A stretch of DNA of 64,000 bases. Origin: Riptortus pedestris (Eukaryota; Arthropoda; Insecta; Hemiptera; Alydidae). Location: NCBI GenBank assembly GCA_019009955.1, contig CM032229.1, positions 80,956,001-81,020,000 of the forward strand, written 5' to 3'. Of this stretch, positions 24,501-34,605 are shown piece after piece (positions within the stretch are counted from its first letter, which is position 1; each line of letters starts with the position of its first letter). Made by a program: the position numbers and the translations under genes. The notes beneath the pieces were generated by a model that was not told the origin of the DNA, did no database searches, and was given only the letters and a program-made list of their open reading frames with translations.

Positions 24501-27500
24501 ATGTTTACTTTTGGAACTAAAATAGTTCTCAATTTCAAATTAAGTTAATGTATTATTGAAAAAATCAGTAGTAATGGAAAAAAGAGTGCTAGTAATTGGG
24601 TTTGACAAGATTAACCATACCTTTATGAAAGGGTCCAGCTTTTGCAAATGCTTGGATCTTGTTTCCGTTGAGAGTAGTTATTGATTTAATTAGTGTCCAA
24701 GGACTTGTAGGTTTCATCTTTTTAAATGCTGCCATAATATTTGGGTAAAGACTTTCCAGCTCCTTGACTATATTCCATCTTTGGAATTTAGGCGTGTTAT
24801 ATATGAGGAGGTCACCTGGAAATGAATATAATTAAATTTTATGCTAAAAAAAAGAAAAACAAAGTGTCTTAACGTCTCAACTAAGCCATCTTTATTATGT
24901 AACACTTTTGGTTACTCATAGCTTTGATCATAGTTTATAAGATATTTAATATAACTTGCCTACAGAATTAAGTTCTTGCTGAGACAGCGAAATACAGAGA
25001 GCACTCTGAGCATTTCTGTAGCCAGTTCCTGGGTAGTTGTGATCAATTAAGCGAGGTATGCTGTGTATTAACCATATTCCTCCGGATTTATCTCCTGCTA
25101 CCATGCCTTTTGTATGGCCACATGTAAAGCAGAAGCCTTTTCCTTGATCATTGTATGTAAACCAGAGAACCTAGGATAAGAAGTTTGAACGTGCAAATTA
25201 TTTTGCCACTAAAAATTATTTCTAACTCCAATACCCGATGAAGTCAGGTAAAAAATATATTGCATGCTTAATGGAATAAAGATCATCTTTTCATCTTAGA
25301 TATAAATAGGTAAGTCTATTAAACACACAACATAGTGTGTAAGAAAATTAAATAATTAGCAAGAGGGTATTTTTATAGAAAATATTACAGAATCAAATTA
25401 ATTTAATTTTTGAAAAGTTTTCAGTTACTATTAAGTAGTTAGTAATTTTCTTTTATATTTTATGGGCAGTACTTGCATATATACTGAACTGCATCTTGTT
25501 CAGGCTATAAATAAATAAATTTTTGGGTGATCCAACTCATGAATGCATGACATATAAATTAACTGAAACATGATTTATTCAAGTTGATGCCATAATATTG
25601 ATATTTTTTGCTTATTTGTCTTTGTTGATGATCATAGTATGAGCCAACTATACTGAGAATTGCAATCACTTAGAAGTGAAGGGCAATGCAGTGGATATTA
25701 AAGTTATTTGTGTATAAATACAATTTTTAATTATACTGTTCTGGCTAATTATACATGCTTTGATCCTGGAAATTTGCATGATTATGCAGTCTTGTACTTT
25801 TTCAGATGATTTAATGAATTCTCTGACTGACATCACTGTTTATGAGTGACTGGTGTGCTAACCTTAATTTTAAATTCCTGGAACATTCAGTGCATTCAAA
25901 AATTCATTAGAAAATTGTTACATTCAATTATTTTTATCAAATTTCCTCTTCATTTGGAATTGCTCAGTCCTGTTGATATATTTTGTTCCGAAATCTCAAA
26001 CATTTCGGCACCTAGAGAGTAAAAAACAAAAATCACACACACAAACTCAATTATTTTTTTACTTTATTGTCTCACTTGTTTTGGTTGAGCATGATTCAGA
26101 TACGGCAATGTTTTTGCAAGTATTGAACTATTTCCATCAATCGTATTTTTAGAAATTTGCCATCCATCGTTTAAACTTTCTGAAGTTATAAACATGTATC
26201 CATTTCCTTTTTTTAAAAAGGGGTTGGAGTTTGTTTTTAATCTGGGGAACTTGTAGAGAACATACCTAGAATAGAGGTTAGGTAATAATAAAGGGAATTT
26301 CTATAAGTAGGTCAGTAAATTATAAACATTTAAGGCCATTTGCATCTTACAAGCTCAATAAATACCAATGATAGGCCAAAGTCTACCACAAAGCTAATTA
26401 GTTCTTGTTTTTATAAGTAAATTGTCAATAATGCCATTTTGAATATTCTACATAGTTAAATATAAGCCACTCATGAAAAATTAAGGACCTTTTACAATGT
26501 AATGACTTTTTGGCTCCTGAGTATGTATAAGATTTGTGAAGTATATATAGGATAAATCTACACTCCAGAATTTTGAAAATTCTGAGCAGGGACTTTGAAG
26601 GGTCAGATTGCCTATTATCCCTTTAAATCACTGGTTTCAAATCCTGTGACAAACACTAACAAATTTTTATTTTATATTAGCTCTAATGACTAGTCCATCT
26701 TTGATGTTTATTGAAATTTAGAATGACGTGAGAAGTTTATAAAGCCATACCCACCCATCTTACGAGAGTGTGACATCATCAATTAAGTAAGAAAATGTTT
26801 ATTTAATCTATACTACATTCAATATTTAAATGTCTCTTCCACAACTAAAGACCATGTGTTAATGGGTAGAATCAAATCTGGAAGAGGGAGGAAAAATATC
26901 TGAGATATTATTAGTCCAATTGAATCATGCTGTAAAATCTCACTTGTTAAACATTTAATGGTCCACAGTTGTTGTATCATAATTTCAATATTAAATAAGT
27001 TATTTATATTTTCTTGTTTGCAACATTCACTAAACTCCCTCATTCACTCATCAGATTTTCACTTTGAGTAACTGATTCACTAAACATCGTATGTCCAGTT
27101 TAAAACTCAACTACAGTTTACATAGGCATCTTGCTTTGGGAGGATTAATGAATAAATGGAGACATGAGATTATCATTGTGATAATATCAAAATGAGATTA
27201 CCATTGTGATAATACAAACTAAGATGTCTGTTATGCCAATCAATGTACACTGGGTAAACATCTACAGAAAAGAATCTATCAAGAATATAATAACTGTAAA
27301 ATTATTTATAAAAATAACAAAGAATCAACATCAGTCTTAGCTTAGAAAGTTAAAACTTACAGCATGAATTTGATTTTGAAATAATAGAAATACTTTACAA
27401 AGTAGATTTTTCTCAAAATAAAATATCTAGATTCCTTACATATACCAAAAATGTATAATATACTGTGCACTATAAAACAGATTCAAATAAAATACATTTA

Positions 27501-28429
27501 TTTTACTCAAACAAATTTAAAAATATTAGGAAAATGATAGTAATAAAATTATTTATATTTTATAGATTATGGACGCTATTTGTTTGGAACGGTAGATAAA
27601 ATTCTCAAATATTCACATAATAAAAATATAACATTTTCTATTTAACTTTTTAAGAAAGAAATCAAAAAAAATATTTTATACAAAATGATTTAAATAATTA
27701 TTTTAATCATGTCTTCAGTAATATGAAACCTCACTTTAGGTGTATTTATTTATACTAAAAATTCTTTAAGCCCCAAAGTTTTATTATAGAAACATATTTT
27801 ATTTGAATATGTTATATCATATTCACTTTATTTGAAGCTTAAATGCCAAGTATTGTCTTCATTGAACAAATATTAAGCAAATTATTCATACTTTTTTGTT
27901 TTCAGCCATTAACCCCACCGCCCCCCCCTCCTTGTACTACTCATCGGTTTTTTGGTAGAAATAGAGAATATATGGCGAGATGAGATTGCAACTATGATGC
28001 ACCAGTACATGGGAAATCTGCTTAGTTTATGCAGCCCCTATGTGTCGGACTTATAATTTGATGACTGGAAGGAAGGTACCCTTGGGGAAACATTGTTTTA
28101 GCTAAATAACCTCAGTGCAGAAACGAATGACTTATTATTGAGCTTACACAAATATAATAATAAAAAAAAAAACAAGGGCACTAATTAATTAAATGGAACA
28201 GATTTATTGCATTTTATCTTCCCTGCAAGAAATGCATTAATGCACCTGTAATTCAATAGTGAAATATAAAGAAAGCAAGATTCAGGCTATGCTTAATTCT
28301 TTTGGGGTAAAAAGTAACTAAATTAAATTACCAATCCACAGGGTTATTGTTTTCATCACGACAGTAAACATCTCCTTGCAGAGATTGATCAAGAAATCCT
28401 AATAAAAGCAACACAATGAATCCCTTCAT
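20096..28429 (-). CDS. DNASE2: Deoxyribonuclease II-like protein, copy B (7 exons)
   Basis: This is the tandem paralogue of copy A. Exons, 5' to 3': 28,332-28,429; 26,076-26,265; 24,960-25,170; 24,621-24,815; 23,596-23,698; 20,793-20,925; 20,096-20,197. They total 1,032 nt (343 aa). The signal peptide is residues 1-19 (MKGFIVLLLLGFLDQSLQG), then [15 protein letters not shown]. Catalytic-type motifs are H115-T-K117, H132 in GGIWLIHS, and H288-S-K290. Exons 1, 3, 4, 5 and 6 have the same length as in copy A; exon 2 is one codon longer and exon 7 is 87 nt shorter. In exon 3, 50 of 71 residues are identical to copy A. Intron 3 has a GC donor. The protein ends soon after the RGGGTYC block and a NSTKNC sequon. 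Both copies look functional; neither has stops or frameshifts. Confidence 0.92.
21258..21310 (+). mobile_element. HINE 5'-end fragment in intron 5 of copy B
   Basis: AGCAGATTTTCCCTAAGG followed by AAAATCAGCT reproduces the HINE 5' palindrome. Similarity fades after about 50 bp. Confidence 0.5.
21427..21508. repeat. (TA)n microsatellite
   Basis: A pure TA tract of about 80 bp in intron 5 of copy B. It may be all that remains of the centre of a HINE whose 5' end is at 21,258. Confidence 0.9.
21740..22560 (-). pseudogene. Tc1/mariner transposase relic in intron 5 of copy B
   Basis: On the minus strand, in shifting frames, one reads YGGINFHATELIF, then NGTLTAQIYIEEVLP near 22,090-22,130, and MNPIEHLWDNLGRP near 21,920-21,960. 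These correspond in order to the GGI...G.LT...Y..EVL segment before the second catalytic Asp and to the SPDxNPIEHLWDxLGR segment around the third acidic residue of Tc1-like transposases. Stops and shifts interrupt it throughout, so it is dead and old. I could not place its terminal repeats. Confidence 0.7.
22950..23560 (+). repeat. Diverged tandem repeat (three units of about 265 bp)
   Basis: Units share 'aatatcttc.ttaatattggttt', 'cgaattgtgttt' and 'aggagtg.ggtttactt' at about 22,970, 23,233 and 23,440. The last block resembles the HINE interior. It lies in intron 5 of copy B. Confidence 0.45.
24816..24959 (-). other. GC-AG intron (intron 3 of DNase II copy B)
   Basis: Exon 3 ends AATTCTGTAG and the intron starts GCAAGTTATATT; the acceptor is TTTCCAG. 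The joined codon is G|GT (Gly), matching Gly from G|GA in copy A, where the donor is an ordinary GTATGT. Using any nearby GT would break the frame. Confidence 0.8.
27895..28056 (+). mobile_element. HINE 3'-end fragment in intron 1 of copy B
   Basis: The end reads GGGAAATCTGCTTAGTTTATG, then CAGCCCCTATG and GTCGGACTT, i.e. subterminal motif, degraded hairpin and terminus. HINE interior with its C-rich block (CCCCACCGCCCCCCC) lies upstream. Confidence 0.6.
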
Positions 28430-29063
28430 TTTCCTGTACTGAATTATTAGCCACCTTATTGGCAATAAAAATGTATTACCTTATCACTACTTGAGTAGGT
28501 TACTCATTCCCTTTTATCTTAATAAACGAGTTTAATAAAAGTTTTATTAGAAGAGTGATGAGTAAATAGTTATACATATATAGGAAAACATAAAAAAGTT
28601 GTAATCATGTTCATGGTGTTATTTACCTGTAATTTACTGTATTTACCCATTAAACTGAAATTCCACTTTATGCAGTTGAGATTCTTTGTGGAACTTAAAC
28701 AGGTCTCCACACTCCACCTCCTTGGAACCACTCAATATTGTGAGGAAATTGAGGAGCTAATTCTACAAAAAATTGCAGTTGAGTGTGCGACAAACATGGG
28801 AGAAACATCATGATGACCACCCACTAGAAATAGGTTGCTATTCCAAAGTAGAATTTATTAACTTAAAAAATAAAAAAAATTGTTTCATGGTGTGCGAGAA
28901 ACACAAAATCGTTTCATTGGATGGATTATTTCTCCTTACTTAAATAAAGACTGTCATGCAGGGGCTGACTAAACTAAGTAAATTTCCCTTTTTTGGGTAT
29001 GACATTTCACCATATAATTCATATGTATGTCATTTTTCTAGCCGACTCATAATAAGGGATATA
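28430..29063. other. Upstream of DNase II copy B; promoter expected, HINE remnant at 28,948-29,020
   Basis: The first ~500 bp upstream of copy B's ATG should hold its promoter, but I see no certain core element. A 68-codon open frame at 28,607-28,813 has no recognisable homology. A decayed HINE 3' end (CTGTCATGCAGGGGCTGAC) begins near 28,948. Confidence 0.4.
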
Positions 29064-29104
29064 AGGTCCGGGACAAAAAGAAAGCCCACCCTATATTTTT
29101 TCTC

Positions 29105-29195
29105 TTAATCAATAGGGGTTAAGGATTAAAGGATTAAGGATTCATTAAGAATTAAGGATTCATTAAGGATTAAGGATCCATTAAGAATTAAGGAG
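29105..29195 (+). repeat. Short tandem ATTAAGGATT-type repeats inside the left IR
   Basis: Variants of ATTAAGGATTC(ATTAAG) recur about seven times. The right arm has unrelated AT-rich sequence at the matching place, yet the outer-to-inner repeat spacing is about 165 bp on both sides. Confidence 0.8.
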
Positions 29196-29360
29196 GTAGG
29201 AAAAACAGCTTGTGAGAATTAATATTATTACTTGATTTGGGGTAAGACAAAAAGATAGCACACCTATTGTTTCTTTACAAAGAAAATCAAATCCCTCTGA
29301 GTAGACAAGGCTAATCCAGTTCTGTTTATTCTTTTAAGTTGTTAACATTATTTTAGTGAG

Positions 29361-30356
29361 ATGGGACGAGCAAAATCATTATCACCAGGTGAAAAAAATA
29401 TCATTCAGCGAATGAAAAATCGAGGGTTTTGTATTTCCGATATTTCAAAAAATACCGGTAGGAGTAGAAAAGTGATTTTAAATTTTTTGAAGTCTCCAGA
29501 AAGCTATGGGACAAAGAAATCTCCTGGAAGGCCGCCGGCTTTAACAACACGGCAAAAACGAGCAATTTTAAGGGTTGCATCCAACTCATGATTACCGGCC
29601 AGTCAAATTGCGGCTAGAGCTGGTGTAGTGACGAATTTGAAAAACGTCCAGAGGATCATTCGTGAAGCTCCTCACATCAAAAGAAAGAAAATGAAAGGTA
29701 TGCCACCTCTAAGCATGGCGCATGAAGAAAGGCGTAAGGAGTTTGCCCGTGAACATGTCCAATGGAAAGACGAGTGGAAAGAAATCTTGTTCACCGACGA
29801 AAAAAAATTCAACCTCGACGGCCGTGATGGCTGGGCTCACTATTACCATGATCTACGGAAAGAAGAAAAAATGTTTTCCAAGAGGCAAATGGGAGGAGGC
29901 AGCGTCATGATATGGGGAGGCATTGGCTATGATCACAAAACTGATATCGTGCTTATTTATGGTAGAATGAACAGTCAGCAATATGTTAATTTGTTAGAAA
30001 ACCAACTACAAAAATATTTTGAACTTGTTCCTAAAGAGAACGTAATTTTTCAACAAGATAATGCTCCAGTTCATACGGCGAAAGATGCAAAAGAATTTTT
30101 TAGAAAAGGAAGGATCAGAATTATAGATTGGCCGGCTCGTTCCCCGGACTTTAGTATCATCGAAAATGTATGGGGACATCTTGCTAGAAGTGTTTACAGT
30201 GGGAGCCGACAATTTGAGTGCGTTGAAGAATTAAAAAAAACAATTCAGGAGGAGTGGACCAAACTACCTCAAGAGTTGATTCGTCGCCATTTTAACTCAC
30301 TTTCAAATCGTATGATTTCTGCATTAGAAAAAGGTAGTGCGTATGCAGGATATTGA
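29361..30356 (+). pseudogene. Tc1-family transposase (DD34E) with one in-frame stop
   Basis: The frame runs 332 codons including the final stop, usual for Tc1 transposases, and is broken only by TGA at 29,589-29,591. The N-terminal 76 residues form the paired-like helix-turn-helix DNA-binding region (LSPGEKNIIQRMKNRG) with a GRPP linker. The catalytic triad is visible: D in LFTDEKKFNLDG, D in FQQDNAPVHTA, and E in SPDFSIIENVW, with 34 residues between the last two. The G-rich box reads GGGSVMIWGGIG. Apart from the nonsense codon I see no frameshift, so this copy died recently or may still mobilise relatives if the stop is read through. Confidence 0.88.
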
Positions 30357-30629
30357 ATTTTCATTTGTATTCTTTTAACGTATTTTTAATAAAGGATTTT
30401 ATTATTATTGTTCACTGTGCTATCTTTTTGTCTTACCCCAAATCAAGTATTATTTATTAATTCTTACAAATTATTTTTTTCCGACTCCTATTAGATTGAT
30501 CATCGGTTCAAATTTGAGCAGAATACACTACATATTAATAAATACAAATTATATCAATAGTTAAAAATGATTAAGAGAAAAAATATAGGGTGGGCTATCT
30601 TTTTGTCCCGGACCTTATTTTTGACTCAC

Positions 30630-30965
30630 CCCCTCCCCTTCCACTGGCAAATATCTCCGTTAATATTCACGATAGTAAAAATAACATATATAGCAACATT
30701 TATAAAACATTAAATTTGCAATGAAAATTATTCAATCCAATGTTTGGATCGAAATATAACAGACATATTTCGAAATCCTCTCCGCCTCTTTCATTGGCCC
30801 GATTTTAGTCACTTATTCAATATATATGTATATGTACATATAGTTTTGAACGGACCTCATTTTCGTCATCGCCTAGGTAACATCGATGGACTTTTGAGGA
30901 AATTATTGAAATTCGTGGTATGAGTATAACCTCAATAACTGTTTGTCCGTAAGATAAGTTTGTTG
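30630..30965 (-). mobile_element. HINE fragment
   Basis: It contains interior blocks ('atctccgttaatattcacgatag', a C-rich run near 30,780) and the 5' side block GGACCTCATTTTCGTCATC to the degraded end near 30,962. The 3' hairpin is not on this fragment; the Tc1 element lies just outside and separates it from the HINE 3' remnant at 28,948. Confidence 0.55.
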
Positions 30966-31139
30966 ACAGTCGTATATGGGTGTCTGTGGGTTATAAAAAC
31001 AAACCAAACTTGATAAATAAAATTTTAAAAAATGATAGGCTCTGGTGGCCTCAGGTAAGCAAGAGTAGAAAATTGAATGGGTCTAAATACCTACATAATA
31101 AGGAATATTGTAATAAATCAGGGAGCGTTAGGTTAGAAA

Positions 31140-31790
31140 TATAAACAAACGGGTCTGCCCGCCTCACACCGGAAAGAAAAACAATTACTGAAATATATCA
31201 GAATATAACATATTAATTTTATTGAGAACTATTTACTATATCTAATACTATACTAGAGACCTTAATAATGAGTCAGAATAATTGTTATCTCAATCAATCA
31301 AATTTTAGTAATCCCAAACCTTAAGACGGGGGGGGGGAGTCACAAGAACATATTTGCATGTATCTCGTATGTATAATAATGGTCTCTTCAATACAATTTT
31401 TGGTATTTAAACTTCGAATAATGTAATTTATTATGTAGCAGAGTATTGTTTATGTAACATGAATAGAAGTGGCGGTTTGCTGATGGCTGAAAACTAAAAA
31501 ATGCAAATATTTCGGTAAATATTCAAGATATTGAATAAACGTATATAACAATATTTATAGTTAATTTAATTTGCAATAAGATTGATTCTGTACAATTTTT
31601 CGATCCTACCTATGGTAACGGAGATATTTCGAATTTTCGAAAATCTTCCCCTCTAAACCCCCCTCTGGCCCGATTTCAGCCATTAACGAACTTGATCTTT
31701 CTTTTTACATAAAACGACTAAATATCAAGTTTGGTAATGATTAAACAATAATTTCGACCGCTAGAGCGGTAACAGACAAATATATATATA
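31140..31790 (-). mobile_element. HINE subfamily-2 interior fragment
   Basis: It shares 'aacaaacgggtctgcc...accggaaagaaaaacaattactgaaa' with 11.3 kb and 47.5 kb, includes a G-run at 31,327-31,336, and ends in GCGGTAACAGACAAATATATATATA, where the next Helitron begins. Neither HINE terminus is present. Confidence 0.55.
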
Positions 31791-32237
31791 TCTATCTTAA
31801 TATACATAAATCTCCTGTCACGATGTTTGTCCGCGATGGACTCCTAACCCTAGAATAGTACCTATACAAAACAATAGTGAATGGTACCTATACGTCTTAT
31901 AGACGTACAGCCCTGAAAAGTGCCAAAAAATGGTATAATAAATATTTTATATTCTGTAAATGTCAATAAATCTTAATTTCTTCTTCTATTTGCATACTTA
32001 CTACATATCATAGAATGAAAAACTGCTCTTAGAATTAAAATATTAAACAAAACTGCTCTTAGAATTAAAATATTAAACAAAACTGCAAGTAAGAAAACAT
32101 CATTATAGAAAATAAATTCCCAGGAATTTTTTCAGGTTTTTTTTCAAGCAGGTAAAAATGTTTAAATGAAAGGATGAGGTATATAAAAAACACTTTAATG
32201 AGATTTAAACAAAAATTGGTCATAAATTCATTATTTT

Positions 32238-33099
32238 TTACAAACTTGGCAAATGTGAAACAATGTTCGCCACACACTGGCTTTTCTCTCGAGTTTCTCG
32301 TGAATCAAAACGGAGAGTGTTGAGCAAAAAATGATGTCTTTTTGCAGAAAATGAGGCATGATATTTTTGACCGCATTCTTTCGTGTTGTGTAACGTTTCG
32401 ATCTTCATATGGTTGTCTTTCTTAGCCCCTGCGAGAATTGTCACACCGATAAGGGCTCTAAGCTCGACCAATGATAGGTCCTTCAAAGCAGAAGCATTGA
32501 TGTTTTTATATGACTCTCTTTGCTTTGAAATTTCAGCATTTGTGTTTTGCACTATAATGCTCAACATCGATGGAGTAAAAAATAGATTGAAGCACTCAAG
32601 AGGGTCGGAAACACCTACAGCTTCATTTTTGGTTTTTCGTCTGACATGTATAATGTTTTTAGCTGCGGTTTTGTCAGATGATCGTGGAAAGGGAGTAGTT
32701 TTCCAGGAAAAACCATTACGCCCAAACATATTGTCACAATCAGGGCGCAGCTTTTTGTTCTGATGTGAATGGTCCTCACAATCTTGGCCAGACCTCTTCC
32801 GCTTTTTAGATGATCTTGTGGCTTGTTTTACTGGCCCTGACTTTTGAGATCTAGGTATAGATCCAGATGGTGTTGAAGTTGGTTGAATCGTTTGAAGTAT
32901 CCTCTCCTCTATCTTCATCTTCTTCAGAAGAAGCTTCGTAGTCTGGATCTAAATCAGAATCATCAGGATCCTCGGGAAAAGCATCCTCATCTACCTCAAG
33001 ATCGTCTTCAACCTCGCTGCATTCTGATTCGGCCCTCTGACGAAGTAATTCTTCTAATACTTCCTCATCTGTTGTGAACAATTTGCGTGTCTTGGACAT
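32238..33099 (-). pseudogene. piggyBac transposase, N-terminal part, frameshifted
   Basis: It starts MSKTRKLFTTDEEVLEELL at 33,099, followed by an acidic region (DDLEVDEDAFPEDPDDSD). It then changes frame between about 32,850 and 32,918 and continues with a Lys/Arg-rich stretch, then NLFFTPSMLSIIVQNTNAE and LSLVELRALIGVTILAGAKK near 32,400-32,550. The last two blocks are the conserved start of the DDE_Tnp_1_7 domain. The protein ends at a stop after HLPSL at 32,238, before the first catalytic Asp, so it cannot catalyse transposition. An acidic N-terminus is common in this family. Confidence 0.82.
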
Positions 33100-33129
33100 C
33101 TGAAACGTTAGAAAAATTGCTGTGAATGT

Positions 33130-33340
33130 GAAGATTCTAACGTATCAATGGTACCACCACTACGCCAGTCAGACGTGTAAAAATAACCTCATAAATAGTA
33201 TCAATAGGTCTGAAAGACGTATGAAGGTAACCCTGTGAATGGTATCAATACGCCTCCAGGACGTATAAAAATACATCAAGAATAGTACCAACACGCCTGA
33301 GAGGCGTGGTAGGATTTGTTAGATAAAATGCACTGACCTT
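33130..33340. repeat. Palindromic subterminal repeats of the piggyBac
   Basis: Units of the form 'aATAGTAYCAATACGYCT...AGACGTA' recur near 33,150-33,170, 33,195-33,225, 33,240-33,270 and 33,285-33,310. Each has an imperfect palindrome of CGYCT/AGRCG type, such as CACGCCTGAGAGGCGTGG. Similar blocks lie at the left end near 31,890-31,910 and at the right end near 33,465-33,485. They are probably transposase-binding sites. Confidence 0.65.
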
Positions 33341-34311
33341 GATGTCAACACTTCTGAGGTTTGAAGTACACTAATCCTCCAATGGAGAGTCAGGTGTAGC
33401 ATATCTAGAAGGCAGGGGTATTATTCTCCTCCAAAACAAAATGGTGGCCGTTCAACTACTGAACTACGTCTAATAGGCGTATACGTACCATTCTAGGGTT
33501 AAACTACTTAACCGATTTTAAATTAAATTGGCACACCGTGAGCAGTCTGGTCCAACTTGAGAGATAGGGTAGCTTAGATCTTTAATTATAGTCGCAATTT
33601 TATTTTATTGCAAATTATTTGTCTATAATTAATTGACAGGCACAATTATCTGTTAACTCCAAAAGATTCTAACAGATGTGCATGTCATATGTTATTCACT
33701 AACAACTTTGTAATATGATCATTCGTTACAAAATTAAATGGAAATAATAAATTTAAAAATTAATTCTTTTGTATTGATTTCTGCTTAATATAAACTGTAA
33801 GAAAATTTTAATCAATCGTGTTCAACGTCCTTCCCCTTCAAATCCTAATCCCTTGAATTTGTGTACCAACTTCAACATTTCCGTCTTTGTTCGTAAATAA
33901 TTTCATTGTACTAAAGGGTTGTAGTCGTAGAAAATCTGTCATGGAGGTCACCATATTTTTTTACAAATACCATCTATGTAAAAAGCATGGTGGACCCCGT
34001 GACTGGTGTTCTCCTACCGTTCCTCTTAAATTGTATACTACAATGTAATATAACAATAACTTTAGCCACAGCAACGCGTGGCCGGGTCTGCTAGTATATA
34101 TATAAAATTGTAACCTCTGTCTGTACATTGATTTTTTTCGCGAAATTTCACGATAACTTTTCGTTTCACATGTCATAGACACCATAACTGCATTTTGTTT
34201 CTTTGGTGTCTGTTTGTTTGTTTATTCGTTTGTTTGTTTGTTACCTTTTCACGCATAAACGGCTGAACCGAATTTTATGAAACTTGGTATGTATATTACT
34301 ACTAGCCCAAC

Positions 34312-34322
34312 TTAGACTTTAG
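34312..34322 (+). repeat. 11-bp target-site duplication of the Penelope-like element
   Basis: TTAGACTTTAG occurs here and again at 36,323-36,333, bracketing the element. Uninterrupted Helitron copies (e.g. near 50,622) have it once. Confidence 0.9.
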
Positions 34323-34372
34323 TAATTCAAATAAAGGGTTAGAACCGCCAATATAAATGATATTATTGTCAT

Positions 34373-34515
34373 ACCTCTCGGTGGAGACCGTCGTCATTGG
34401 CTGATGGTTGAGTACCGCTGGCAACCGCTTTCGATGCGATGGCATCATCTTCAAGCCTGTTGATAGTGTACTGAGTTGCTTGTCCGTCAGTCAGTGGGTT
34501 TTAAGCTCTGTTTAC
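34373..34515 (-). repeat. Inverted terminal (pLTR-like) copy, left
   Basis: This is the reverse complement of 36,186-36,322 with few mismatches. It includes the GATGC-loop-GCATC hairpin at 34,433-34,446. Confidence 0.9.
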
Positions 34516-34605
34516 AAATTACAGAATTACTAATAATAACAGTAATAATAACAGAATTACTTCCGCTTCAACAACGAGATATATATACCCACAGATGGAC
34601 TCGGA

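Larger units (their letters stand above)
29064..30613 (+). mobile_element. Tc1-like DNA transposon with IR/DR ends
   Basis: The element is 1,550 bp and flanked by TA on both sides. Its outer ends are AGGTCCGGGACAAAAAGA on the left and the inverse on the right. A second, related inverted pair (CTTGATTTGGGGTAAGACAA) lies inside, at 29,231 and ending at 30,447. The arms also match at their inner edges (GGAAAAA...GTGAGAATTAAT versus GGAAAAA...GTAAGAATTAAT). Long inverted repeats each carrying two direct-repeat binding sites about 165 bp apart are the IR/DR arrangement of the Sleeping Beauty/Tc1 group. The element encloses a nearly intact transposase. Confidence 0.88.
31848..33498 (-). mobile_element. 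Internally deleted piggyBac transposon
   Basis: The termini are CCCTAGAATAGTACCTATAC on the left and the inverse of CCCTAGAATGGTACGTATAC on the right. TTAA follows the right end and CTAA (one mutation from TTAA) precedes the left. TTAA targets and CCCTAGA ends are diagnostic of piggyBac. The element is about 1.65 kb, against roughly 2.5 kb for complete ones. It keeps only the 5' half of the transposase on the minus strand. Confidence 0.85.
31791..34094 (+). mobile_element. Helitron (second family), split by a piggyBac element
   Basis: The 5' end reads TCTATCTTAATATACATAAATC followed by TGTTTGTCCGCGATGGACTCC; after the piggyBac it resumes AACTACTTAACCGATTTTAA. The 3' end is CGTGGCCGGGTCTG plus CTAG, then T, with a GC-rich hairpin (GCCAC...GTGGC) just upstream. 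TC...CTRR ends without target duplication define Helitrons. Outside the piggyBac the element is about 650 bp without coding capacity, so it is non-autonomous. Confidence 0.7.

Noticed and set aside
29064..30613. A Tc1 element nested inside a related MITE (two inverted-repeat pairs)
   Set aside because: Left and right outer arms match each other at both their outer and inner edges and are of equal length, which fits one element with IR/DR ends better than two nested insertions.
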